From an uncultured Clostridia bacterium (GTDB lineage Bacteria > Bacillota > Clostridia > Christensenellales > Aristaeellaceae): a stretch of DNA of 8,073 bases. Positions within the stretch are counted from its first letter, which is position 1; every line of letters starts with the position of its first letter. A program made the position numbers and the translations under genes. The stretch is taken from the NCBI GenBank assembly GCA_946615785.1, contig CAMOIA010000065.1:1-8073 (forward strand), written 5' to 3'. Below are positions 1 through 5,702 of the stretch, piece by piece. The notes under the pieces are model-generated. The model ran no database searches, was not told the origin of the DNA, and worked only from the letters and a program-made list of their open reading frames with translations.

Positions 1-55
1 ATTAAGAAAAAAGACACCTTTTTCGGTGTCTTTCAGCGCGCCCTGGGGGATTCGA
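1..55. repeat. 55-bp direct repeat, copy A
   Basis: Identical over 55 bases to positions 144-198. On the minus strand it holds the last 19 nt of tRNA-Arg (T-loop position 55 to the discriminator base) followed by the whole tRNA terminator. Here the tRNA part is not continued into a tRNA: at position 56 the sequence diverges. The repeat may extend left of the window, which cannot be seen. It is either the remains of a second tRNA-Arg copy or an attachment-site-like duplication. Confidence 0.93.
7..33 (-). terminator. Rho-independent terminator in repeat copy A
   Basis: On the minus strand a 9-bp perfect stem (AAAGACACC with GGTGTCTTT, arms 25-33 and 10-18) closes a GAAAAA loop and runs into a T tract. 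It is the same terminator that follows tRNA-Arg in copy B. It would end any transcript coming through the structured element at 42-133. Confidence 0.8.
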
Positions 56-133
56 CTTTTCTGCGGAGCGCTGGGCCGGCTCTGACAGTCCACTGGACTG
101 TCATTCACTCCCGGCCCGTTCGAATCCCCCAGG
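42..133. repeat. Nested long inverted repeat with tRNA-Arg 3'-end arms
   Basis: The outer arms 42-55 (CCTGGGGGATTCGA) and 120-133 are perfect 14-bp reverse complements, and both copy the tRNA-Arg T-loop/T-stem/acceptor sequence. Inside, 73-79 (GGGCCGG) pairs with 111-117, and the tip is a 9-bp hairpin 83-91/95-103 with an ACT loop. About 30 bp can pair in three tiers. On the plus strand the outer stem is followed by a T tract (136-140), so it could also stop plus-strand transcription. There is no ORF inside. It could be a small non-autonomous repeat element, a structured RNA, or debris of a tRNA recombination event. The pairing is certain; the role is unknown. Confidence 0.8.
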
Positions 134-143
134 ACTTTTTATT

Positions 144-198
144 ATTAAGAAAAAAGACACCTTTTTCGGTGTCTTTCAGCGCGCCCTGGGGGATTCGA
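144..198. repeat. 55-bp direct repeat, copy B (tRNA-Arg 3' end plus terminator)
   Basis: Second exact copy of the repeat at 1-55, offset by 143 bp. It overlaps the 3' end of the intact tRNA-Arg gene and stops inside the T-loop at tRNA position 55. The 143-bp period (repeat plus hairpin element) would fit a tandem unit if further copies lie to the left. Confidence 0.93.
150..176 (-). terminator. Terminator of tRNA-Arg
   Basis: On the minus strand, directly after the tRNA, a 9-bp perfect stem (arms 168-176 and 153-161) with a GAAAAA loop is followed by a T tract (A tract 150-155 on the plus strand). This is a canonical intrinsic terminator, and it begins only 3 nt past the discriminator base. 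Confidence 0.9.
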
Positions 199-253
199 AC
201 CCTCGACCTTTTGATTCGTAGTCAAACACTCTATCCAGCTGAGCTAAGGGCGC
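180..253 (-). tRNA. tRNA-Arg (anticodon ACG)
   Basis: The minus strand folds into a full cloverleaf. The 7-bp acceptor stem is GCGCCCT/AGGGCGC, the D stem is GCTC/GAGT, and the anticodon stem TTTGA/TCAAA carries loop CTACGAA, giving anticodon ACG. The T-loop is TTCGAAT and the discriminator is G at 180. CCA is not encoded. Anticodon ACG is normally edited to ICG by TadA and reads CGU, CGC and CGA. One oddity is that the T stem is GAGGG against CCCCC, leaving an A50-C64 mismatch. The gene has its own promoter and terminator, so it is a single-gene unit. Confidence 0.95.
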
Positions 254-279
254 ATACACTGCCTTGCGACAGCTTCCCC

Positions 280-307
280 ATTATAGCACGACTTTTTCAA
301 ATTGCAA
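280..307 (-). promoter_or_regulatory. Promoter of tRNA-Arg
   Basis: On the minus strand a perfect -10 TATAAT (280-285) is preceded by TG at the extended -10 position. A -35-like TTGCAA (302-307) lies 16 bp further upstream. The predicted start near 273 is about 20 nt before the tRNA, as expected for a 5' leader removed by RNase P. Confidence 0.8.
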
Positions 308-466
308 GCCCTTTTTCTAAGATTTTTCACCTCTAAAAGCGATTTTCATGCCGATTTTCATGTCAAGGCAGGATTTGAGTGCTGATCCTCGTCCCCCACC
401 TCACCGGAAAACGGCTTTTCCAGGGCTCCGTGCAGCCTTTAAACCATGCCCTGCAATTTCACAGGC
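308..466. other. Intergenic spacer, no gene seen
   Basis: This is the spacer between the tRNA-Arg promoter and the reductase terminator. No reading frame here has a ribosome binding site or plausible protein composition. The only regularity is a 12-bp-period duplication of CGATTTTCATG at 340-350 and 352-362. Confidence 0.6.
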
Positions 467-501
467 AAAAAGACTGCCGGACCCGCTTTCGGGCCCGGCA
501 G
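467..501 (-). terminator. Terminator of the flavin reductase gene
   Basis: Downstream of the 533 stop on the minus strand. The arms 490-501 and 474-485 pair over 12 positions with one A/C mismatch around a 4-nt loop, followed by five Ts (A tract 467-471). It is a GC-rich intrinsic terminator about 30 nt past the stop codon. Confidence 0.85.
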
Positions 502-532
502 CGCAAGGGTATGCTTCAGATAGGATCAGAAA

Positions 533-2569
533 TCAGCGGACAGCCTTGGACAGGGCGTCGTTGACCGCTTCCTTATAACCTGCGAGGGTGTAGGTCGCGC
601 CGGTCACGACGTCGATATCCAGTCCCTGCTTTTCGACGGTCTGCCGCACGTAATCGGGCAGCGCCGCGCCGCCGACGCCTTCGGTTTCGGTCTGGTTGAT
701 CACTTCAACGCTTTCGATCTTGCCGTCCTTGATGGTGACCTGCACGTCGATCTTGCCGCCGAAGCCTGTGCCGCTGCCTTCGTAGACGCCGTCTTCGAAG
801 GTGCCGGTCACATTCTCCGCCGCGGCCTGCTCGCCGCCGGCGGGCCTGGTGGTGCCGGGCGCGTAGATATCGCCCACCCAAGTGGTGACGGGCGTTTCTT
901 CGCTCTGGAATTCGCCCTTGGCGCGCTTGGCGGCGTTGGTGCCCGCGATGCGGCCAAAGACCATGGTCTCGCCAAGGTTTCCGGAGCCGTTGTACATATC
1001 GCAGAAGATGGAGCCCATTTCGCCGGCCTCAAACAGGCCTTCGATCGGCATGCCGTCGGTGTTGATGACCTGCGCGAACTTGTTCTTGCGCGGGCCGCCC
1101 TGGGTGTTGAAGTAGGTGGGGCCGATTTTGGTGGCATAGAACGGGCCGGTCCTGACGGGCACCATGGTGCTGAAGGGACGGCCGAAATCGGCGTCTTCGC
1201 CAGCGTCGTAGCGCTTGTTGTACGCTTCCACCGTGGCGACGAACCGCTCGGTGCTGAAATCGGGCGCGTCCTTGCCGCCTTCGGACTGACGGATCGCTTC
1301 GGCCAGGTCTTCAAGGGTTTCGCCCATGAGCACTTCGCCGGTGGCAAGCTCGTCCACATAGCCGTCTGAGAAGGCGTTCACCAGTTTCCTGCCGGCCTTG
1401 AGCTGCTCGGAATCCTGCACGAGGTATGCGGGCAGGGGCATGGGCGTCGAGATCCAGCGGCCGCCGATGTAGATACGGCCGTGCCGGGTCGCCGCGGATT
1501 CGTTCATAAACCGGTCGCCGCCGAGGCCGACATAGATGCCGCTGCTGGCGTTGGGGCCGCCGAACAGGCTGACGGTGTCCAGGTGAGGACGCTTATGGGT
1601 CCAGGTGAAGCCTGCGGAGTTGGACATATGCCACAGATCCGCGCCGGCGCCCAGGGCCATCTTGATGCCGTCGCCGTCGTTGTAAAGACCGCCCTGCTGA
1701 TGCACATAGGGCATCTGCAGATAGCTTGCGATCATTTCCTGGTTGTGCTCAAAGCCGCCGCACGCGAGAACCACGCCGCCGTTGGCCTTGACCTTCAGGT
1801 CTTTGCCGTCCTTATTGATGATGACGCCGATGACAGCGCCTTCAGCGTCGGTGATCAGCTTCTTGCCGGGGGCGGAGAACCACACGTCGATCGGACGCGC
1901 CTTGACGGCATTCTGGCACAGGTTGTAGTAGCCGCGGTCAAAACGGGTGCCGGTCGCAGTCAGGCACAGGCAGTGCTTGCTGGAAGGAATCTCGGGGAAT
2001 TCGGCCCAGTTGTAATACCAGTAGCCGGTCTTGCCGATCTTATACGGGTCGGTCAGGTTGCCGTCGCTGCCGTCGGCCAGTTTCCAGTCGTTATTGCGGG
2101 CTTCCATGCCGGCGGAGGGATGCTCTTCCGGCGAAATGATCGCGGGATCGCCGCCCATGGGGCCGGTCATCCAGTTGTAGTTCTCCGCGCAGCCTTCGCA
2201 GTAGGCGCGAACCGCGTCCGGATCCCAGTTCTGGAACTTGCCCATCAGGGTGGTCAGGTAATCATAGAGGCCGTCCGGATCGTCGGTCGCCATGACGAAC
2301 TGGCCGGACACGGCGGTGTTGCCGCCCTCGGCGCCTTCCGGCGCTTTTTCAGCCAGAAGCACTTTCGCGCCCTGCTCGTACGCAGCCACAGCCGCGTTCG
2401 CGCCGGCGCCGCCATAGCCGAGAACCACGACGTCATATTCTTCATCCCATGCGATTTCGTCTTCCGCCCTTGCGTCCCGGATCTTCAGACCGGCGCCGGC
2501 CATGGTCAGCCCGGCGGCGCTGATGGCAGCGCCCTTCAGGAAGGAACGGCGGGAAATGTTCTTGTCCAT
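533..2569 (-). CDS. Tat-exported FAD-dependent reductase with C-terminal FMN-binding domain (fumarate reductase flavoprotein family)
   Basis: A 678-aa flavoprotein of the fumarate reductase/urocanate reductase family, probably acting outside the membrane as terminal reductase for an unidentified acceptor. Residues 6-12 (SRRSFLKG) form a twin-arginine signal, followed by a hydrophobic stretch and a cleavage site after ARA (33-35). No lipobox is seen. The Rossmann motif GYGGAGANAA (51-60) with E74 binds FAD. The signature LFEAGEMGS lies at 512-520. FMN_bind spans about 588-676 and ends in TGATYT (656-661), fitting the ApbE flavinylation pattern [ST]GATx[ST], so T661 should carry FMN. The usual fumarate reductase His (H-T-x-G-G) and Arg (N-R-x-G-G-N) sites read YFNTQGG (486-492) and YNGSGNLGE (526-534), so fumarate is doubtful as substrate. 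The start is supported by AAAGGGG nine bases upstream. It is monocistronic and divergent from a LysR gene. Confidence 0.92.
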   Translation of the reverse strand: MDKNISRRSFLKGAAISAAGLTMAGAGLKIRDARAEDEIAWDEEYDVVVLGYGGAGANAAVAAYEQGAKVLLAEKAPEGAEGGNTAVSGQFVMATDDPDGLYDYLTTLMGKFQNWDPDAVRAYCEGCAENYNWMTGPMGGDPAIISPEEHPSAGMEARNNDWKLADGSDGNLTDPYKIGKTGYWYYNWAEFPEIPSSKHCLCLTATGTRFDRGYYNLCQNAVKARPIDVWFSAPGKKLITDAEGAVIGVIINKDGKDLKVKANGGVVLACGGFEHNQEMIASYLQMPYVHQQGGLYNDGDGIKMALGAGADLWHMSNSAGFTWTHKRPHLDTVSLFGGPNASSGIYVGLGGDRFMNESAATRHGRIYIGGRWISTPMPLPAYLVQDSEQLKAGRKLVNAFSDGYVDELATGEVLMGETLEDLAEAIRQSEGGKDAPDFSTERFVATVEAYNKRYDAGEDADFGRPFSTMVPVRTGPFYATKIGPTYFNTQGGPRKNKFAQVINTDGMPIEGLFEAGEMGSIFCDMYNGSGNLGETMVFGRIAGTNAAKRAKGEFQSEETPVTTWVGDIYAPGTTRPAGGEQAAAENVTGTFEDGVYEGSGTGFGGKIDVQVTIKDGKIESVEVINQTETEGVGGAALPDYVRQTVEKQGLDIDVVTGATYTLAGYKEAVNDALSKAVR

Positions 2570-2590
2570 GTGATTTTACCCCTTTCTATT

Positions 2591-2604
2591 TGCCATATAC
2601 GGCA
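2591..2604. promoter_or_regulatory. Candidate operator in the reductase leader
   Basis: TGCC-ATATAC-GGCA is a short dyad with LysR-like half-site spacing (T-N12-A). It lies just downstream of the predicted reductase transcription start, where bound regulator could block or modulate expression. A 4-bp arm can arise by chance, so this is only a candidate. Confidence 0.25.
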
Positions 2605-2616
2605 TAATTTGCTTTT

Positions 2617-2645
2617 ATTATACGCATTTTCGCCTTGCAATAGAA
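2617..2645 (-). promoter_or_regulatory. Promoter of the reductase gene
   Basis: On the minus strand a perfect -10 TATAAT (2617-2622) lies about 48 bp upstream of the start codon. At 17-bp spacing the -35 position reads TTCTAT (2640-2645), a poor match to TTGACA. A good -10 with a weak -35 is typical of activator-dependent promoters and fits control by the divergent LysR protein. Confidence 0.5.
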
Positions 2646-2663
2646 GAAAATTTCTTTTATAAT
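2635..2663 (+). promoter_or_regulatory. Promoter of the LysR regulator gene
   Basis: TTGCAA (2635-2640), a 17-bp spacer and a perfect TATAAT (2658-2663) give a strong sigma-A type promoter reading toward the regulator. It overlaps the upstream part of the opposing reductase promoter, so the two polymerases would compete or share control sites. Confidence 0.7.
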
Positions 2664-2687
2664 GGTGGAAAGGAAAAACTTTTCACC
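2664..2687. promoter_or_regulatory. Candidate autoregulatory operator at the LysR start site
   Basis: The arms 2664-2672 (GGTGGAAAG) and 2679-2687 (CTTTTCACC) pair over 9 positions with one G-T. They sit immediately after the LysR -10 box, across the predicted transcription start. A dyad here suits autorepression by the regulator. Because the start falls inside the left arm, an RNA hairpin is less likely. Confidence 0.35.
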
Positions 2688-2709
2688 AAAGTAGAAAGCA
2701 GGCAAACGC

Positions 2710-3612
2710 ATGAATACCAGGCACATCGACACGTTTATCACCGTTGCAGGCTATGCCAGCATCAACGCCGCCGCGGAGGCCCTGTTCTTAAGTCCTCCCG
2801 CCCTCCAGCAGCAGCTGAACCGGCTGGAGGACGAGATCGGCTTCAGGCTCTTTGACAGAAGCCCCGGCGGCATCCACCTCACCCAGGCAGGCAGCGCGTT
2901 CCTTGACGGCATGCAAAAGATCCGGGCCAGTACGGAGCAGCTCATCGCCCGCTGTCAGGGGCTTGATTCCATGCGCAACTGCATCCGCATCGGCGCCATC
3001 GAGGGCCTCAAGCCCGATCTCTTCCCGCGCCTCAGCGAGCCGTTTTACCGGAAATATCCAAACGTCGTGCAAAAACCGGTCATGGAAAGCGAGGAGCAGC
3101 TCTTTGCCGATCTGGACGCGGGCATGCTGGACGCCGTGGAATACTACGACTGTCCCAAAGCGCACGCCATGGGGCGCAGCTTCCTGCCCCTGATTTTTGA
3201 AGGCAGGGACTGCCTGATGGCCCCCGGGCATCCCCTGGCGAACCGGAAAGAGCTGACGCCGGAGGATCTGCGCGGCCAGCACATCATCGTCTTTCGTTTC
3301 GACCGCGTTCCGGGCTTCCGGGAATATATGGAAGCAAACTATCCGGACGTCAAACTGAGCGAAGAGGCGAAAATCGTCGATTTTTACACCATCGTCCGCT
3401 CCTTCGAGGACGGTCACATCAGCCTGGTGCCCTCCCACCTGGCGCAGCTCTTTGCCCCGCTCAGGGCAATTCCCCTGCGGCTTGATCTCAAATGGTCCGT
3501 CGGGCTCGTCTACCGGGAGCCCTGCTCCGCAACGCTGAAAGCGTTCATCGAGGTCGCGCAGCAGGTTCTCGGAACGGACAGACAAAACCCCCCGGCCGCG
3601 CAAAACCCATAG
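2710..3612 (+). CDS. LysR-type transcriptional regulator
   Basis: A 300-aa DNA-binding regulator of normal LysR length. Residues 1-60 form the winged helix-turn-helix, with the family pattern A-A-E-A-L-x-x-S-P-P-A-L-Q-Q-Q-L-x-x-L-E at 21-40 and GFRLFDRS (44-51) in the wing. Residues 61-88 give the linker helix. From about 91 the periplasmic-binding-like effector domain follows (IRIGAIEGL at 92-100, and LMAPGHPL at 169-176). The inducer is unknown. It is divergent from the Tat-exported reductase with a 140-bp shared control region, the classic arrangement in which a LysR protein controls its neighbour and itself. The start has a modest GCAGG site 8 nt upstream. The C-terminal tail (RQNPPAAQNP) is encoded within the terminator hairpin of the opposing gene. 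Confidence 0.93.
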   Translation: MNTRHIDTFITVAGYASINAAAEALFLSPPALQQQLNRLEDEIGFRLFDRSPGGIHLTQAGSAFLDGMQKIRASTEQLIARCQGLDSMRNCIRIGAIEGLKPDLFPRLSEPFYRKYPNVVQKPVMESEEQLFADLDAGMLDAVEYYDCPKAHAMGRSFLPLIFEGRDCLMAPGHPLANRKELTPEDLRGQHIIVFRFDRVPGFREYMEANYPDVKLSEEAKIVDFYTIVRSFEDGHISLVPSHLAQLFAPLRAIPLRLDLKWSVGLVYREPCSATLKAFIEVAQQVLGTDRQNPPAAQNP

Positions 3613-3621
3613 CGGCCGGGG
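3584..3621 (-). terminator. Hairpin between convergent genes, likely terminator of the peptidase
   Basis: A perfect 10-bp GC stem joins CCCCGGCCGC (3590-3599) and 3612-3621. On the minus strand it is followed by GG and a TTTT run (A tract 3584-3587), about 40 nt past the peptidase stop. On the plus strand it overlaps the LysR stop codon and has no T tract, so it is mainly a minus-strand terminator. Confidence 0.6.
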
Positions 3622-3663
3622 AGTCATACAGAAGCGAAACCGTTTTGCCAAATGGCAGGACGC

Positions 3664-5358
3664 TTAATACCGTTTGCTGATATCGTCGATGACGTGTCCG
3701 ACGCATTTTTCCACATTGCCGGGCACAAACGGATTGAGCAGATTGGCCTTGTTCAATAGTTCGAAATACCCGAGCGTACCGCCGGCGCGGCAGAGGGAAA
3801 GATAATCCTGCCAGGCCGCCTCGCGGTTCTCTTTGGCGCGCCCGTAGAACTGGAAGGCGCACATCTGCGCAAGCGCGTAATCGATATAATAGAACGGATA
3901 GAGGAAGATGTGCTGCTTCTGCATCCAGAAACCGCCCTCCTCAAGGAACTGATTGCCGTCATAGTCCCGCCAGGGCATATAAACGCGCTCGATTTCACGC
4001 CAGGCGGCGCGGCGCTCCCTGGCCGTCATGTCCGGCTTTTCATAGACAACGTGCTGGAATTCGTCCACGCAGGCCATATAGGGAACCACGCTCAGCGCGC
4101 CGATCAGGTGGGCCGTGATGTATTTTTCGCTTTTCTCCTCAAAAAAGAGCGGCATCCAGGGATAGGCAAAGTGTTCCATGGACATGGAATGCACCTCGTT
4201 GATTTCCGCCGTGGAGCCCCGCAGCATGCCGATCGGGATCGAGCGCATGGCAAGGTAGCCCTGGAAAGCGTGACCGGCCTCGTGGGTGAGCACGTCCACG
4301 TCCGCGCTGGTGCCGTTGAAATTGCTGAAAATAAACGGCGCTTTGTATCCCGGGAAGCTGGTCATATACCCGCCCATCCGTTTCCCCGGCCGTGTGTTGA
4401 GGTCAAAGAGGTGGTATTTCACCATAAAATCGAAGAACTCGCCGGTTTCCGCGCTCATCTCGCGGTACATGCGCTGCGCCTTGGCGACCAGCTCGTCCGC
4501 CGTGCCGATGGGGTTGGCGTTCCCGGACGGGAAGAGCAGGGCTTCGTCATAATAGCGCAGCGTGTCGACGCCGAGCTTTTCCTTCTGCCGCTCCCGGATC
4601 GCGGCGACCGCGGGCGTGATCACGTCCCGGATCTGGGCGCGGAAAGCCGCAGCCTCCTTCGGGCCGTAATCAAAGCGGCGGCGCTTCAGATAGGCAAACG
4701 CGGTATAGCTTTCAAAGCCCAGCTTCTTCGCCATGCCGTCCCTGAGGTGCACCAGCTCGTCGTACTGGCTGTCAAGTTTGCCGCTGATGCTTTCGTACAG
4801 CGCGGCCCACGCCTCAAACGCTTCGCGCCTGGTTTTGCGGTCCGTATCCTCCATGTGTTTAAGAAGGCCGTAGAAATTGCACTTTTCCCCGCGGAAATCC
4901 GTCGACGCCAGCGCGCTGTCCTTCTGGTAGGCCTGGCAGAGTTCGCCTTCCTTCACGATATCGCCGACCAGGCGCTCGTCCATGGTGCGAAGGCTCGCGT
5001 CGATCATCCGGAACATCTGCTCGCCGAATTCCGCGATGAAGTCCGCCCGGAAGGGGCTGCCCGCCAGCGCCACGCGGTACCGCTTGGACAGGGGGATCAG
5101 CGCCGCGCTCTGCTGCCGGATCCACTTTTCTTCCGCCTCGTAATACGCGTCCTGCGTATCGATGGTGTTGCGGACGGAACAGAGCGACATCATGGTATCC
5201 GCTTCGGTTTCCGCTTCTTCATAGGCCAGGTACGCCGCTTTGGCTTCCGCGTAGCTTGCGGCGCCCTCAAGCGAGTGTATCGCCTGTTCGCAGGCCTTTT
5301 TCAGCGCTTCAAAATCGGGCCGCACATAGGGCATTTCCCTGAAATCGACCATTTCCAT
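3664..5358 (-). CDS. M3 family zinc oligoendopeptidase
   Basis: A 564-aa cytoplasmic metallopeptidase that cuts short peptides, a housekeeping role in peptide turnover. The active site is HEAGH (359-363), where both His bind zinc and E360 is catalytic. E388, in EVHSMSME 25 residues on, is the third ligand at the spacing usual for M3. The C-terminal YPFYYIDYALAQ (487-498) supplies the tyrosines of the substrate pocket. The N-terminus (FREMPYVRPDF) and length match the M3 subgroup distinct from true PepF, so no symbol is given. The start at 5358 is preceded by AGGAG with 7-nt spacing. The frame stays open further upstream, but that part crosses tRNA-Leu and is not coding. No signal peptide is seen. 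It lies just behind the tRNA-Leu terminator with no obvious promoter of its own. Confidence 0.95.
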   Translation of the reverse strand: MEMVDFREMPYVRPDFEALKKACEQAIHSLEGAASYAEAKAAYLAYEEAETEADTMMSLCSVRNTIDTQDAYYEAEEKWIRQQSAALIPLSKRYRVALAGSPFRADFIAEFGEQMFRMIDASLRTMDERLVGDIVKEGELCQAYQKDSALASTDFRGEKCNFYGLLKHMEDTDRKTRREAFEAWAALYESISGKLDSQYDELVHLRDGMAKKLGFESYTAFAYLKRRRFDYGPKEAAAFRAQIRDVITPAVAAIRERQKEKLGVDTLRYYDEALLFPSGNANPIGTADELVAKAQRMYREMSAETGEFFDFMVKYHLFDLNTRPGKRMGGYMTSFPGYKAPFIFSNFNGTSADVDVLTHEAGHAFQGYLAMRSIPIGMLRGSTAEINEVHSMSMEHFAYPWMPLFFEEKSEKYITAHLIGALSVVPYMACVDEFQHVVYEKPDMTARERRAAWREIERVYMPWRDYDGNQFLEEGGFWMQKQHIFLYPFYYIDYALAQMCAFQFYGRAKENREAAWQDYLSLCRAGGTLGYFELLNKANLLNPFVPGNVEKCVGHVIDDISKRY

Positions 5359-5392
5359 GGGCTCTCTCCTTTTTTCATGCAAATTGATACAG

Positions 5393-5415
5393 AAAAAGGC
5401 CTGATCGCTCAGGCC
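5393..5415 (-). terminator. Terminator between tRNA-Leu and the peptidase gene
   Basis: On the minus strand GGCCTGA (5409-5415) and TCAGGCC (5398-5404) form a perfect 7-bp stem with a GCGA loop, followed by five Ts (5393-5397). It starts 3 nt past the tRNA and ends about 35 nt before the peptidase start codon, so it also sits in the peptidase leader. Confidence 0.9.
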
Positions 5416-5418
5416 GCA

Positions 5419-5500
5419 TGCCGGTGGTGGGGGTCGAACCCACACGACCAGAGATCGGGGGATTTTAAGTCCCCTGCGTCTGCCATTCCGCCACACCGGC
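5419..5500 (-). tRNA. tRNA-Leu (anticodon TAA)
   Basis: The minus strand folds as a class II tRNA. The acceptor stem is GCCGGTG/CACCGGC, the D stem is GCG/CGC, and the anticodon stem GGGGA/TCCCC carries loop CTTAAAA (anticodon TAA, reading UUA and UUG). The long variable arm has stem GATC/GGTC, and the T arm is GTGGG-TTCGACC-CCCAC. The discriminator is A, as leucine tRNAs require. CCA is not encoded. The variable arm and the anticodon together rule out serine and tyrosine. Confidence 0.96.
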
Positions 5501-5509
5501 ACCCATTGT

Positions 5510-5538
5510 ATTATAATCCAAGAAACGCCGAAACACAA
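5510..5538 (-). promoter_or_regulatory. Promoter of tRNA-Leu
   Basis: On the minus strand a perfect -10 TATAAT (5510-5515) and a partial -35 TTGTGT (5533-5538) are separated by 17 bp. The predicted start is only a few bases before the tRNA 5' end at 5500. It overlaps the gene remnant on the other strand. Confidence 0.7.
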
Positions 5539-5582
5539 GGGTTTATCAAGCGAATTTACGGCCGACGAGCTGTACGCAGCCC

Positions 5583-5612
5583 TTTCCCTTTATGAAGACA
5601 GTGTGCTATACT
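5583..5612 (+). promoter_or_regulatory. Possible promoter of the acyltransferase gene
   Basis: TATACT (5607-5612) is preceded by TG at the extended -10 position, with a poor -35 (TTTCCC, 5583-5588) at 18-bp spacing. It is about 90 bp upstream of the acyltransferase start and lies inside the gene remnant. It is the best match in the gap but could be chance in AT-rich DNA. Confidence 0.35.
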
Positions 5613-5702
5613 ATATTGCCCAATACTATAAAGCAGAGTGTCCAGAGGATGATAATCATAAGCCGTTTGTATGACATATGATGGAAGAAGGGAAGAAACC
5701 AA

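Larger units (their letters stand above)
5501..5674 (+). pseudogene. Headless gene remnant (C-terminal fragment, unknown product)
   Basis: Frame +2 is open from the tRNA-Leu edge to a TGA at 5672-5674 and reads about 57 residues. The later part looks like real protein (EFTADELYAALSLYEDSV, then YYIAQYYKAECPEDD and HKPFV). There is no start codon with a ribosome binding site. The frame runs back into the tRNA, so any N-terminus has been lost or never existed. It is followed in frame by a tiny ORF (5678-5713) that overlaps the acyltransferase start. It lies on the same strand as the acyltransferase and on the AT-richer side of the boundary, so it may be the tail of an upstream island gene cut off at tRNA-Leu. 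The product is not recognised. Confidence 0.4.

Noticed and set aside
1..198. CRISPR array
   Set aside because: There are only two repeat copies. Each is 55 bp and explained by tRNA plus terminator sequence, and no spacer series or cas gene is seen.
340..362. Tandem duplication of CGATTTTCATG
   Set aside because: There are only two copies in AT-rich spacer with no link to a gene or promoter. This is compatible with slippage.
348..578. Small plus-strand ORFs downstream of the reductase
   Set aside because: They lack a ribosome binding site and run across the reductase terminator and the end of its coding region.
1481..2662. Long plus-strand open frame (393 aa) opposite the reductase
   Set aside because: It is antisense to a clear 678-aa flavoprotein. 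It is Ala/Val/Gly-rich without domain motifs and arises from the GC bias of the real gene.
2788..3651. Minus-strand open frame of 287 aa opposite the LysR gene
   Set aside because: It is antisense to a well-supported LysR regulator and shows no recognisable domain.
3634..3666. Short palindrome TGCCAAATGGCA near the peptidase stop
   Set aside because: It has no T tract on either strand. The stronger 10-bp hairpin at 3590-3621 is the better terminator.
5359..5538. N-terminal extension of the peptidase frame by 60 codons
   Set aside because: It would translate through tRNA-Leu and its terminator. The ATG at 5358 has an excellent AGGAG site and matches the family N-terminus.
3910..5595. Plus-strand open frame of 561 aa opposite the peptidase
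   Set aside because: It runs antisense through the HEAGH peptidase and the tRNA-Leu gene, has no ribosome binding site and has shadow-like composition.
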